Assembly (NCBI GenBank): GCA_037113605.1
Contig: CM073733.1
Location: forward strand, 37,738,501-37,802,500
Direction of reading: 5' to 3'
Length of the DNA: 64,000 nt
From: Calophaca sinica
Taxonomy: Eukaryota; Streptophyta; Magnoliopsida; Fabales; Fabaceae
The notes under the pieces are model-generated. The model did no database searches. It was not told where the DNA came from and saw nothing but the letters and a program-made list of their open reading frames with translations. Position numbers and translations under genes: made by a program. Positions 1 through 11,048 of this stretch are shown here, in pieces; positions within the stretch are counted from its first letter, which is position 1; each line of letters opens with the position of its first letter.

Positions 1-2680
1 ATGGCTAGTTTGCCTTGAGCAAGATTGTTTGTTTATGTTGTTGATACTTTAATGTTATTCTCATAGGCAAACATGTCTCTAAGGGTCCTAGGACATTTGG
101 ACTATGGTTTGGGAATTGGCTATGACACATGGAATGATTAAGTGGATTTAGAAGTAAGTTGATTAAAGGAAAGAATTGAATTAGAATGAGGTAATTGGTA
201 AGGTTGTTTAAATAACCTGGTTAAGGCTAGTTATAACTTAAGAATGGGTTGGTAATGGTTTTTGAAAGCTTCACAAGAGATAGGTAGTTAAAAGTTGAGA
301 ATTTGGCTAAGTGTAACTCACTAAGTTAAGTGTAGGCTACCTTAGGCTTTAAGAAAAGAATTATTTAATTCAAATGAAAATAGATTCCGACGAAACGACT
401 TTAGAATTTGATTCCATAATTCATTGGAGATGCCTCAATGCGTGCTCGGAGATCAGGAACTCATCGGGGCCCACATGGCCCAAATTTTATGCCGGACAGC
501 CTGGCGCCTATGGGCAGTGTATTCTGCCTCTTTTTTTATGTTTAGACCCGCTAGGTTCCCGACCTGTTAGGTACTCGATAGATGAGCGATAACTAGAGTC
601 TTTAAATGTTAATTTGGAGTATGGATTGGTGTTGACTTAAGGACTAATTAATTTAATTAGATTCCTAAGTGCTCTAAGTTAAGAATAAGAGTTGGCTTGC
701 TAAGGATTAACTAGAAAATGTTCTAATCGGATTAAGAGTAGCTAGTCAAAACTTAGTAAGGTATAAGATGCTGTAAACAAGAAGATTAAAAGTCTATTAG
801 TTGTTAGTGACTAGTGTGGATGCTAGTTACAGATTGTTAAGCAGACTTATCCGCTATTGGGGGAAACCGTGTCACAATATGGGCAAGAACTCGTCGCAGT
901 ATGGGCGAGAAGTACCTTGTTATGTTAGGACATGCTTGCGTGTCCGCCATGTGGTCGAGAGTTAATCACAAGTTATTGTTTGACACTTAGGCTAGATTGC
1001 CATACGTCGTCATTGTCGTTAGTTGGGGTGGTGAGCAAATGATTATAGGAGCAATGCAGTGACGACAACGAGGAGCTCGGCTCAGCCTTGCAGGTAGTTA
1101 CCAGTAGGGGGTCTTATGTAAAGGCGGGGGCCAGCTGCTTCCATTGGGACGTCCCATAGATATGTTGGATCACCCTGACTAGATGCTGCTTGTGTCTCAA
1201 GATGTTGAGGGCACTCTCATCCGCTCAGCTGGAGTTAGATGGATCTGCGTGCATTGATGGGTTAGATGATAGCTTGAGTCTTGCATTTACGCTTCTATTG
1301 GCATAGATGCATGTTGTTACATGATTGTGATTTCGACGCTAGATGATTGTTAGGATCGCATGTTGGTTGTATGCGCATCGTATTATTTATTTCCCCTACC
1401 ATGTGATTTCTATATGAATGTGATTCCTCACCTCTTCTTCCCTTGTGGCTATTTGGGTGCGGGTAGATTGTGAGCTTGCAGGTGACGATGATCGTGTGGA
1501 TGTGGACGCCGAGGAGTAGTCTTCATGCCGTAACTTAGCTATAGTTTTACTATGTTTTGCGTTATTTTAATTAAAGACTATGTAATTAGTTGGGTAAAGC
1601 TCTTATTATATGTGACATCGAGATTAAGGGTTTTATTCCAACTAAAATTTTGTTTTCAAACTATTTTTCGCAGCATGTTATTTGAACTCATTAAGTGGTA
1701 TTCGCTACCTGTCCTTTGGTTTTTAATTTTTATGATTTTTTCGCATGTGTATTTGTTACTTCAACTATACGGGGTAGCGGGCGTCACAACTATAACATAC
1801 TCACATGTAGTATGACTGATTGTTATTGTATGTGTTGATATGATTGATGTGTAGTCATGAGATCAAGGGTGACGCCCTCTCTTTGGAGGATTGAGCACGA
1901 GATCAAGGGTGACGCCCTCTCTTTGGAGGATTGGGAATCCCTATTGGTAATAATTGGTATTACTGTTGATACTCTATCTATTAGTGGTGATAGACGGGTT
2001 GGTGTACTCGAGGTTGGTGTGCTTGAGGCTTGTGAGGGGCCGAAGGTATGACGTATGTGGGGCAAGATGGGAAATCGGTCCTTGGGAGTGTACCCGGCGT
2101 GGTGTGGTAGAGCTCAATCCTCCCGAAAAGGAAACAATACTCTAAGTCTAGCGGTGGACAATCTTGGCCATTTCTTGTGTGGGGGAATGTCGTTCCTTCT
2201 GTAGGGAAACTACTACACTTTGCCTTGTGTGAGGGATAGTAGCGTATCGAGATTTGTTCCCGGGACGACCAACCTATATGTGTGTTTCCTCTTGTGTCTA
2301 TGAGACTGGTGATCGATCTCTGGCGTATGATAGATAAATGATCGGTCAATGTGTTTTGGGATACATGTTCAGTGGTCAGTGTGCAGTATCAATGACGTGC
2401 TTGCTAGTCTTGTCAGTGGTGGTTTATGGGAATTATTTTTTTACTTGTTGTCTGCATGTGGTGTGCATGTTGACTGTTACTATTCTACACTGTTTTCCTA
2501 TTTTATAGTAATTGATGAGTTTCTTAATTACCTCCTCATTTTCTGTGTATATCTATACTTTACTATGATGATTGGCCAAGGGAGAGGAGCAGCTTGTGCT
2601 CGTAGCTTATACTTGGAGAGCAGGGCTCTAGTGGAGGTGACCACGATGATGGAGCTACCTGAGGGCAATGCTTGTATACA
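1..2680. other. Non-coding, retroelement-like flank of CACTA-1
   Basis: No ORF here resembles a known protein; the longest ones are short and without recognisable motifs. Texture (mixed GC, TG-rich stretches, the phrase GGGGTAGCGGGCGTCACAAC near 1770, a local tandem repeat) resembles long LTRs or untranslated parts of Ty3/gypsy elements, but I cannot identify a family and no LTR pair is visible. The sequence continues on the far side of CACTA-1 from 9302, shown by the ACA target duplication. An LTR or untranslated retroelement segment is the best guess; it could equally be old intergenic DNA. Confidence 0.4.
1861..1935. repeat. 40-bp tandem duplication
   Basis: The unit starting GATCAAGGGTGACGCC at 1861 recurs at 1901, a period of 40 bp. 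The second copy is incomplete and diverges after about 1934. The two copies are almost identical over the shared part, so the duplication is recent relative to the rest of this region. Confidence 0.85.
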
Positions 2681-2699
2681 CACTACAACAAGTTTTGGC

Positions 2700-2965
2700 A
2701 ATAAACAGCGCTTATTTTTAGCCAAAAACAGCGCTTAAAGGCGCTGAAAATTAAGCCACTGCTGATTGTATTTCATAAAAACAGCGTTTATGAAGCGCTG
2801 CTGAAAATGGACAATAAACAGCGCTTCAATTAGGAAGCGCTGTTTTTTGTCTAGACAATAAACAAACGCTCAAGAAGGAAGCCCCTTATTTTGAACAATA
2901 AGCGCCGCTTCCTTTTGAAGCGCCTTTTTATACAATAAGCGCTTCATTATTGAAGCTGCTTATTC
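2700..2965. repeat. CACTA-1 left subterminal repeats
   Basis: Several copies of AACAGCGCTT and its complement AAGCGCTGTT lie in this stretch, commonly facing each other across a short loop so that each pair could form a hairpin. In known CACTA elements such clustered subterminal motifs are bound by the TNPA-type protein. Copies near the interior (after 2860) are more diverged. Confidence 0.85.
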
Positions 2966-2969
2966 TCCT

Positions 2970-3505
2970 TTTTAATTTAATTCTCTCACCATTTACATTA
3001 TATCTGTTGCATAATATTGTGATAACACAAAATGCAACCAAAATTGTCATCAACACCCAATTGTATCAACTTCAAAATTTAACATTATAATGTAATTTTT
3101 TCATAGATTCCTACATATCCTTACATTAACATAAATAAATTACAATATATTTCTCAGCCAAATTCACAATTATACAGAATAGATCACTAAAATATTGCAC
3201 ATGTCATGCTACAAATACTACCTAAATAGTAATATCTTTTTCTTCTGTCACTGCAACTAAACATGCATACAAGGTCAAAATTCTAACAAAATTTTTTTAT
3301 GGTTTTCCTTAAAATATGGAGATTCCAAAATATATAAAATACACAGCAACAAGATAAGATACCATACCAGCCAACCAACATAAAATATATAGAATACTAG
3401 CAAAAATAAAAAGGAATTTTATTGCTAACTTCATGTGACCGTTTCCAATTCAAGTATGGTAAACTAAAAAAAAACCAAATTTAACAAAAACTCACGTAAA
3501 CATTA
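2970..3505. other. AT-rich interior of CACTA-1, no coding signal
   Basis: This stretch between the left subterminal repeats and the end of the peptidase-like exons has no recognisable protein similarity on either strand. It is probably 3' untranslated or intronic DNA of the minus-strand transposon gene. Confidence 0.5.
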
Positions 3506-3510
3506 ATATT

Positions 3511-4271
3511 AATCTTCTTCTATCTCGCTTATAAATGATAAAATTTGTAGTAAAATATCGACACCACTCTTCTTTGAGTTCTGTATGATCGATGTATGTG
3601 TCGAATTGACAATCGTGATAAGATCGCGAAATGAAAATTAAATGAAGTTAGAATTGAACATAAGCATTCAAATGGTATGCGTAAAAGAAAAAACTTATAT
3701 AAACTTTGAAATTATTACATATATACCTGTTGGAATTTCTGTTTGATTATGAACGACAATATCCTTGAGAAACTTCAAAACATATCGCCACAATCATCGA
3801 GTTAGGTTGGCGAGACACTATAAAACCAAAAATATGAAATTAATTGTTTTTATTTTTAGTAATTTGAATAATTGCATAAAAATTTGATATAAATACCTTT
3901 ATCGGTATCCATTTAGGTGGAGTAAATTTAGAAAATCGAGACTTGTTTCTTCGATAAAGTAGGATTGCCCTAAGTGCAAAATCAAACAAAATCATTCAAT
4001 ATCTAGAACCACACTCATAATAATTTCTACCTACCAAAAAATATCATTCCAATACATTGGTAACCACTTCTCTTAACATCAACACATAGACTATATCAAA
4101 TTTCTAACAAAATTTTGGCAGAGTCTCCCCTAAAATATGGACATTCCAAAATTTATAAAACACCTGTAACAACAGAAAATATCATACCGGCCAGCACAAG
4201 ATGTCACGTAGGCCAAACATAAACAAATAAACACTTCAATATTACAAGTAACTTAAACCTTTAAGAAATTG

Positions 4272-4322
<51 letters not shown>

Positions 4323-5113
4323 CTATGATTTATACACACTTACTGATTGTACTTCTCTTTCATTGTTTTGCGCATGTTGATATGTACACGCAATGGATCA
4401 AGATAGTACACAACGTTTTGATTCAAGTTAATCGCTAACAATAACCAATGATCCCTACAAAAATGTTGGACAAAAAAATATAAGAAAATAAACACATTTC
4501 AATAAATTTAGTACTATTGATTAAATTAAATGACTTACACTACGTTGCAAGGTGACAAAAACAGAGTCTCAAAGTCAGGATTTGCTAATGTCAAGCGGTG
4601 AATCACATACTCAGACATGTCAGCATTCCATGATCCCATATGTGTCCGTTGTGGGCACAAAAATACAAACCTTTGAGTTTGTTCTTGTGGGATCAATATC
4701 TCTTGATACAAGTACCTTAAATTAAAACATGCGTACAAATTAATCCATTAACAATAACATAAATATTTAGTTGAAAAAATAAAAAAACATTGGATACTTT
4801 AAAATTTAATGCAGTACCTGAGATATACACTAATAACAGTTTCACTTAACCATAGGTTGTCATTAAGAATTTCTTGAAGTGCACCATCAACACCAGCTCT
4901 CAGGTCGTGCTCATAACCCAAAATTGATTCATCCATTGGTACTTTAATGGTATCTGTCGCCTCCATCTTTGTTGCCACATGGACTCTAAGATAAATTGTA
5001 AAATCTGTAGCAGGAGCTGTAGGAGGCTGAGATACCATGACCTTCTTCACTGGAGATGTGAATGACCCATTTATTGGCAGCTTGCCAACACATTCAATAG
5101 AACAATGGACCAA
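3511..5113 (-). pseudogene. C48 (Ulp1-like) cysteine peptidase region of CACTA-1
   Basis: Several minus-strand exon-like blocks read as a Ulp1/SENP-type C48 peptidase. 4799-5113 and 4535-4738 give the upstream part. About 4340-4455 contains DHWLLLAI followed by NVVYYLDPL, matching the catalytic His and Asp motifs. About 3900-3975 contains KWIPIK. About 3735-3835 contains DDCG followed, after a frameshift, by YVLKFLKDIV, matching the catalytic Cys segment. About 3511-3610 looks like the usual C-terminal tail. Blocks are separated by intron-like AT-rich gaps, some ending in plausible acceptors such as TTTTATAG. In the family this domain removes SUMO or related modifiers; here it lies directly downstream of the transposase, and may be a second gene or the C-terminal part of one. 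At least one frameshift (near 3795) breaks it. Confidence 0.72.
4279..4317. repeat. (AT)n microsatellite
   Basis: Uninterrupted AT dinucleotides, about 18 units, inside an intron-like gap of the CACTA-1 minus-strand gene. Confidence 0.95.
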
Positions 5114-8098
5114 TTCATATCAATTGGATCGGTGACATAGAACACTTGTTGAGCTTGCGATGCTAAAATAAAGGGCTCATCCTTATATCCCAACTTATTA
5201 AAATTCACCCGCATAAACCCCAACTCATCCATTTGTACACTGTTGTTATTATCAACCCACTTGCATTGGAACACAGGCACTCGAAACATCTTGTAATCCA
5301 ACTCCCATATGCGTTCAATGACCCCGAAGTATGACATATTCGCATATATGGGATTTCTATCTTTAGCACTTGATATATGCATAGCTTCAGCTACAAGAGT
5401 CACTCCACTATTTTGTATTCTCCTCCGATCATCATGTTCTTTTGAATAAAAAGTGTACCCATTCATCGGATACTTAGGTGTAAGAACTAACATGTATATC
5501 TGGACCTTTAGCTAACCATCTCAATCTTTCTGAAACCGAGCTAGGATTTGCAATAAACTCTGCAGAAATGTATTCTTTCAGCCATTTTATAAAACACCGA
5601 TTGTGTTCTGTTGTTAACCAATTTTGACTCTTATTTGGGTACAACCTCTTTAGGATGTCCTTGTTGTTTACGACATATGACTCCACTTCATCGCCGTTGC
5701 GTAAAACATATAAGTGTGCTTGTTCCCATTCTTTCCTTGATATAGTCAATATTTCAAGTCCAAAGAATCCTCCCTCGCACTTCTTCCGTGTGACGAGACC
5801 GCTGGCAAATTTCTATAGAATGTTCAATATCGGATACATACTCGATGTAATTCAACAAATTCTTCGACTATATACCGTTCAACAATACAACCCTCTGGTC
5901 GTGATCGGTTTTTCACATACCCTTTTAATATCTTCATGTAACAGCTCAAACGGGTACATCCATCTCATGTAAGTGGCCCACACAATTGTGTCTCCTAACC
6001 GGATGAACTGTCGGATGAATCATTATGTCAAAGAATGAAGGCGGAAATACATCTCAAGCTCACACAAAGTCGTAATAATTTCTTTTGCAAGGTCATCAAC
6101 TTTCCAGGGTCAATCACTTTACTACAAATTGCCTTAAAGAAGAAACAAAGTTTACTTAAGGTATTCCGCACTTTGTCAGGAAAAATAGATCGTATAGCTA
6201 TGGGTAGCAAATTCTCCATAAGAACATGACAATCATGAGACTTTAGACCCTTTAACTTGAGATCTTTCATCGATACGAGGTTCTTAATGTTTGAAGAGTA
6301 CCCTTTTGGAACCTTAACACCATCAAGAAACTTACAAAAATCTCTTTTCTCTTTTCTAGATAGAGTATGAGCTGCTGGGGGTAGATATGTACGACATTTC
6401 CCTTTCTTTACTGGTCCCAACTCTCGTCTTAATCCCATACTAACCAAGTCCACCTTGTATTGATGCCATCTTTAGTCTTCCCGGGCACATTAAGTAAGGT
6501 ACCATTGAGACTATCAAAAAAAAATTTTTCAACATGCATCACATCAACGAAATGTCTTACGTATAATGATTTCCAATATGGCAACTCAAAGAAAATCGAC
6601 CTTTTCTTCCACCCTCGTGTGGCAAGGTCTCCTGCAAAAGGTTTACCGAATTTAATATTCAAATCTTTTACTTTTTCTAACAGTAAATTCAGAGGCAAAG
6701 GAGCTCTCCGTTCTTCAGTATTCCCATTGAATGCCTTTCTCCATGACCAGATAATGATGATTTGGATGCAAAAATCTGCGATGCCCAAGAAAGACATTCT
6801 TCCTACCATGTTCCAACCGAATCCAATCATGCTATCTTCACATATAGGGCATGCACACCGACCTTTGGTACTATATCCCGACAGATTACCATATCTTTGG
6901 AAAATCATTAATTGTGCCGAAAATCATAGCCCTCAAGGTGAAACTTTCTTCTCTATACCTATCATACACCACCACACCTGTCTCCCACATTTGCTTCAAA
7001 TCTTCAATTAAAGGAGCCAAATATACATCAATATCATTTCTGGTTGTTTCGCCCGTAAATTAACAAAGACAACATCATATATTTTCGCTTCATGCATAGC
7101 CATGGAGGTAGGTTATAAATCACCAAAATCACAGGCCATGTCTTTGTGAGAGCTACTTTGAACACCATGTGGGTTAAATCCATCGATGAACAATGCAAGT
7201 GGTAAGTTTCTTGGTTCATTCCCAAAATCGGGATAGTCAATATCAATTTTTTCCATTGAGGAGAATCTGTAGGGTGCAGTAGCTTGCCATCTTGAATCCT
7301 TTCATCCTCATGCCATGTCGGGTTTTGCATCTTGAACTACGGTACATACGCCTGAATTTGGGAATTATGGGAAAATACCACAATACCTTCTCTGGAGCCG
7401 AATTTTCCTTCTTATACCGTGAGGCTTCACATTTTGGACACGACTTTAACGATGCATATTCATTACGAAATAAAATGCAGTCGTTACGACAAGCATGTAT
7501 CTTCTCATAGCTCATGCCAATAGAGCGTAACATTTGTTTAGCCTCATATGTCCTACTAGGAAGCACATTATCATTAGGCAACATATCTTTCAACAGTGTG
7601 AGTAAGTCCATAAAACTCTTATCAGTCCATCCATTGCCCGACTTCAAGTTAAACAACTTTAACATTGCCGACAATCTTGTGAATTTAGTACAACCCTCAT
7701 AACGGCTTCTCCGCATCACTCATCAACTTCTCAAATATTTGAGGACAATCACGAAGATCTTCTTCAACCGCATTTGCCATATCTTCAAAACGGTCACCAT
7801 CATATGTATTTGTAACGGTGTCCTCTGACGCATATCTCCCACTATTCCCCATATTAGAAGATTCACCTCTTGTCTCACCGTGCTTTGTCCAACAGGTATA
7901 AGTTTGATCAATCCCATTGCTCACTAAATGCCATTCCAATTCCCAAACACTAATTTTGTTTGTATAATAACAACTTAAACAAGGACATATGATTCTACTA
8001 TGGTCTGTTGTATGCCCAACTACAAACCCAATAAAATCTTTCACTCCATCCTTATATTCCTTCGACAAACGATTGGCAGACATCCACTTTCGATCCAT
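5071..8098 (-). pseudogene. Tnp2-type CACTA transposase, frameshifted
   Basis: The start at 8098 (MDRKWMSANRLSKEYKDG) opens the transposase-associated zinc domain with CPCLSCYY, 7697-8098. A frameshift near 7700 leads into the Tnp2 region 6429-7719, with landmarks SCPKCEASRYKK, LSGYSTKGRCACPICED and KAFNGNTEERRAPLPL. 6028-6453 carries the DUF4218 motif LKGLKSHDCHVLMENLLP, and 5760-6000 continues it in another frame with KILKGYVKNRSRPEGC. 5071-5749 is the DUF4216 domain (FGVIERIWELDYKMF, KDEPFILASQAQQVFYV). In CACTA elements this protein cuts and joins the ends. Frame changes near 7330, 7030 and 6000 make the copy non-functional as read, although a few may be introns. Confidence 0.88.
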
Positions 8099-8670
8099 AT
8101 TTTACCTATGGATTGAGAGGTAAAACAAATGTAAAAACCCCATTTAAATAAAGCAAGACTAAAACTATCATCTTGCTCTTAAAATCAACACACAGACTAG
8201 ATCAAAATTCTAACAAAATTTTGGCAGAGTCTCCCCTAAAATATGGACATTCCAAAATATATACAATACCTGTAACATTCCAAAATTCATTGTTCAAAAC
8301 AAAAAAACCAAAATCAGGTTCCACAACAAAATTCATTGGTCATTTTTCCATTGATTCCCATCTGATATGCATATATATTTACTAACTGTACATTTTAACA
8401 AATTGATTCCAAGCATCTTTAACACTTCTAATTTATCTCTGGACAACATTGAACAAAATCAAACAAAATCAAACCCTTCTGATTCCAAACTGGTCAACAG
8501 TGAACAAAATCAAACAAAATCGAACAGAGATCAAAAACTAACGAACCACCAACAGAAACCAATGTGGAATCGAGATAGAAAATGGAGACAGTGGCCATAC
8601 CTGGAAATGGACGCAAACAAGAGTTTGGAGATGGAGGCGCGAGGGGGAGGACGGAGACCGAGCGCCGCCA
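8099..8670. other. CACTA-1 5' region of the transposase gene
   Basis: Upstream on the minus strand of the transposase start. It is AT-rich to about 8580 with no coding similarity, then becomes purine- and G-rich. Likely untranslated leader and promoter of the element gene. A phrase near 8200-8270 (TTTTGGCAGAGTCTCCCC) also occurs near 4110-4130, showing an internal duplication in the element. Confidence 0.5.
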
Positions 8671-8671
8671 G

Positions 8672-8800
8672 CAGCTTTTGGAGGACGACGGACGAGCTCG
8701 GATTTCAGCTTTTGGAGGACGACGGACGAGCTCGGATTTCAGCTTTTGGACGAGCTCGGATTTCAGCTTTTGGAGGACGACGGACGACGGACGATCTCGT
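8672..8800. repeat. 34-bp tandem repeat in CACTA-1
   Basis: Copies of a unit starting CAGCTTTTGGAGGACGACGG begin at 8672, 8706, 8740 and 8764. The first two are 34 bp, the third is 24 bp through a 10-bp internal loss, and the fourth is partial and ends in extra GACGGAC copies. The array keeps ORFs open in several frames, which I regard as artefacts of the repeat. Confidence 0.9.
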
Positions 8801-8944
8801 TGAGGAAGAAGCACGCCGGGACTTGGGAGATGGAGGCGACGACGGAGGGGTTTGCGAAGAGAGAGTTGACAGACAGAGAGAGAAACAGTGCTTCTGCATG
8901 CGAAATGAGAGAGGAGGGAAATACATATATTTAATAAATTGACC

Positions 8945-9290
8945 AAAAACAGCGCTTAATAAAAAAGCGCTGTTTATTGTTTCACAAAAACAGCGCTTAA
9001 GTCTAAAAGCGCTGTTTATTGTATCACCAAAAACAGCGCTTCCTACTATAAAGCGCTGTTTATTGTTCGTATGATCAAAAACAGCGCTTCATGTTTGAAG
9101 TGCTGATTAATGTGCCAGTTCATTTTTTATTATTTAAAGATAAAACAGCGCTTAAAGGACTAAGCGATGTTTATTGTATGAACTAAACAGTAGCGCTTAA
9201 TTAGTAAGCGCTGTTTATTGTTTACGTATGACATAAAGTAGCGTTTTTTATTTTAAGCGCTGCTTAAAGTAGCGCCATCTTTTTTACAAT
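8945..9290. repeat. CACTA-1 right subterminal repeats
   Basis: About six face-to-face pairs of AAACAGCGCTT and AAGCGCTGTTTATTG occur with spacers of only a few bases, mirroring the left end. Later pairs toward 9290 carry point changes (for example AGTAGCGCTT). The arrangement supports the element boundary at 9301. Confidence 0.88.
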
Positions 9291-9301
9291 TTGTTGTTGT
9301 G

Positions 9302-9660
9302 ACAGTTTGTACTAGTTGTACCACGACCAGTGGGTTACAGTTTTGTTACCTCATGTGGGTGTTGTGTGTATCCGTTGTGCATACTCTAATGAAATAATAT
9401 TAATATGATGTTGTTATGGTTTCATAATTGTTTGTGATGTTTGGTTATTTTAAAAATAAAATAATCTTCCCTTGATTTTTTAACAATACAATCTCATTTT
9501 CCACTGATATACCATCAAGTACCCAAAAAAAGGGATTGATTATGGGAAATAAAGGGACTGAAGACAATTTTTAGCTACAAAGAAAGCAACTTAGGATAAT
9601 TTTGTAATAGACACTTATACTTATATATATACATATATATATATATATATAGTCGGTCCT
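9302..9660. other. Right-hand flank of CACTA-1, no gene
   Basis: Continuation of the DNA at 1-2680 after the ACA duplication, then AT-rich sequence of unknown origin. A (TA)n microsatellite lies at 9620-9651. No coding similarity seen. Confidence 0.5.
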
Positions 9661-9734
9661 TAGATTTTGGGTGCCCTGGACAAATCAAGAAAATTGTGCC
9701 TTTGTAATTATTTGAGTATTATTTTCTTTAAATT

Positions 9735-9945
9735 TTTGTTGCAAAATCATTAATAATCTGCTCATAATCAATGTTCCTTAAAAAGTCATTTTCAATAGAA
9801 ATCAAAGAAAGACTATTTAATCTATCTTGTGACATAGTAGATCGCATATAAGATTTTAACAATTTAAATTTAGAAATACTTCTTTCAGCAGATGCACACT
9901 AACTACTAAGTACAAAAATTGTGTATAAATATTTGTATATACTAC
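9735..9945 (-). pseudogene. hAT transposase C-terminal fragment
   Basis: The minus strand encodes ASAERSISKFKLLKSYMRST and then MSQDRLNSLSLISIEND, which closely follows the dimerisation domain of plant hAT transposases (normally SAERSFSKLKLIKSYLRST). A TAG stop lies just upstream of the Ala-Ser-Ala-Glu-Arg motif at about 9901-9903, and only about 70 codons remain. The fragment is bounded on the right by a MITE at 9952; related non-coding DNA (GGGCGGTCGCCCATCCCGCC near 10390) continues beyond it. Confidence 0.85.
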
Positions 9946-9951
9946 TACTAA

Positions 9952-10330
9952 GGCTGGGTTTGGTAAAAATAAGCTATAAGCCATCTTATAGCTGATAAGC
10001 TAGCTTATAGCTGAAAAGCTAGCTGATAGCTTATAGCTGAAAAGCTAGTTAATTAAAATTGAAGTGTTTGGTAAAATTAGCTGTTTAACTAACTGATTAA
10101 TATAAAATGACGAAAATATCTTTATTTTAAATTTGAAAAAAGGATAAAAATAAAATAATGAGGATAAAAATGGGGGAAATAAGCTCAGATGCTACTTCAA
10201 GTAGCATATCAAATAAGCTATAAGCTAGTGTGATAAGCTTGCTTACCAAACACTTTTCATTCGGTCAAACAAGCTTATAAGCTAGTCTAATAAGCTATAA
10301 GCTAGCTTCATAGCCTTACCAAACCGAGCC
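9952..10330. mobile_element. Tourist-like (PIF/Harbinger) MITE, 379 bp
   Basis: Terminal inverted repeats GGCTGGGTTTGGTAA at the left and TTACCAAACCGAGCC at the right pair with one mismatch, and both ends are flanked by TAA (9949-9951, 10331-10333). That 3-bp duplication and the GGC start fit PIF/Harbinger-type MITEs. The interior is full of short AAGCTATAAGCTAGC palindromes. There is no coding capacity. It sits inside hAT-derived DNA. Confidence 0.88.
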
Positions 10331-10439
10331 TAAGTAACTTCTTTATTAAAATATTTGTATATACTACTAAGTAAAAAAAAAATTGGTGTCGTGGGCGGTC
10401 GCCCATCCCGCCTATGCTTAGGGCCACCACTATATGTGT

Positions 10440-10458
10440 GTGTGTGTGGTGGGGGGGG
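10440..10458. repeat. (GT)n / poly-G low complexity
   Basis: Alternating GT from about 10434 passes into a run of G's just left of the foldback MITE. It obscures the exact left boundary and target duplication of that element. Confidence 0.8.
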
Positions 10459-10807
10459 AGGGATCAAGTTACTCCAGGAGTAACTCTTGTCTTAGCTACT
10501 CCGGTTAATATCTCTTTATAGACATCAAATTTTATCAATCGAGCCGTAGAATATCTTCATATTACATTAATGATCATACATACCAATTTTTAGATAAATT
10601 GGACATTCGTAGCTATGTAATCATATGGTCAATATTTTACTTGTAAATTAACGTTGAATTGAAGTGATCTAATGAAGTATCAAATATTTTTAAAATTTTA
10701 TGAAGTTTTATGGAGTTGATCTACTCAATAAGAACTTTTAATTTGACGGTTCGATTTATGAAATTTGATGTCTGTAGGGAGATATTAAGTGGAGTAACTT
10801 GATCCCT
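10459..10807. mobile_element. Foldback MITE with long inverted termini, ~349 bp
   Basis: AGGGATCAAGTTACTCC at 10459-10475 is matched exactly by its complement at 10791-10807. The pairing extends inward: TAATATCTC, GACATCAAATTT and TCGA-CCGT blocks near 10497-10550 recur as complements near 10745-10787. I cannot define a target duplication because the left flank is a GT/G-rich tract, so the superfamily is open (Mutator-like is possible). No coding capacity. Confidence 0.8.
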
Positions 10808-10829
10808 ATATAAACATATATAGCTTTTG

Positions 10830-11005
10830 ATAGAACTTCATTGTGAAAAACTCCTTGTCCATATCCCAAACATCAAATTTGATATTATTCCATAAGTGCT
10901 TAAAGAAATTTAGATTAAAACCACCAAAAACCGAGTTTTTGTTTTCATCACAAACTTCATAAATCGTCTTTAATTTCCTTTTAATATTATCATCATAATT
11001 TTAGA
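10830..11005 (-). pseudogene. LINE reverse transcriptase fragment
   Basis: The minus strand reads NSVFGGFNLNFFKHLWNN and then KFDVWDMDKEFF, which matches the PDGFN-FFK-W-I-DV-EFF segment at the start of plant L1-type reverse transcriptases. Only about 55 codons are visible and the conserved Pro-Asp before Gly-Phe is replaced. It is a decayed scrap unrelated in strand to the large LINE that begins at about 11040. Confidence 0.72.
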
Positions 11006-11048
11006 TCATCCGAGAATGGGGCCGCTAACCTAGTTGCTCTGCTAGGGC

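Larger units (their letters stand above)
2681..9301 (-). mobile_element. CACTA-1 (En/Spm-type DNA transposon, ~6.6 kb)
   Basis: The left end is CACTACAACAA at 2681-2691. The right end, read inward on the opposite strand, is CACAACAACAA (9301 down to 9291), one mismatch over 11 bp. The trinucleotide ACA flanks both ends (2678-2680 and 9302-9304), the 3-bp duplication expected of CACTA insertions. Both ends are filled with palindromic repeats of AAACAGCGCTT, the typical subterminal repeats bound by the accessory transposase. The transposase gene runs on the minus strand from 8098 and is broken by frameshifts and stops, so the element is probably not autonomous now. Confidence 0.93.

Noticed and set aside
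374..592. 72-codon ORF near the window start
   Set aside because: No motif, no start context, and it sits in retroelement-like non-coding DNA.
8367..8946. Overlapping ORFs of 150-191 codons on both strands
   Set aside because: They stay open because of the 34-bp tandem repeat and its G-rich surroundings; no motif, and they lie in the leader of the CACTA-1 gene.
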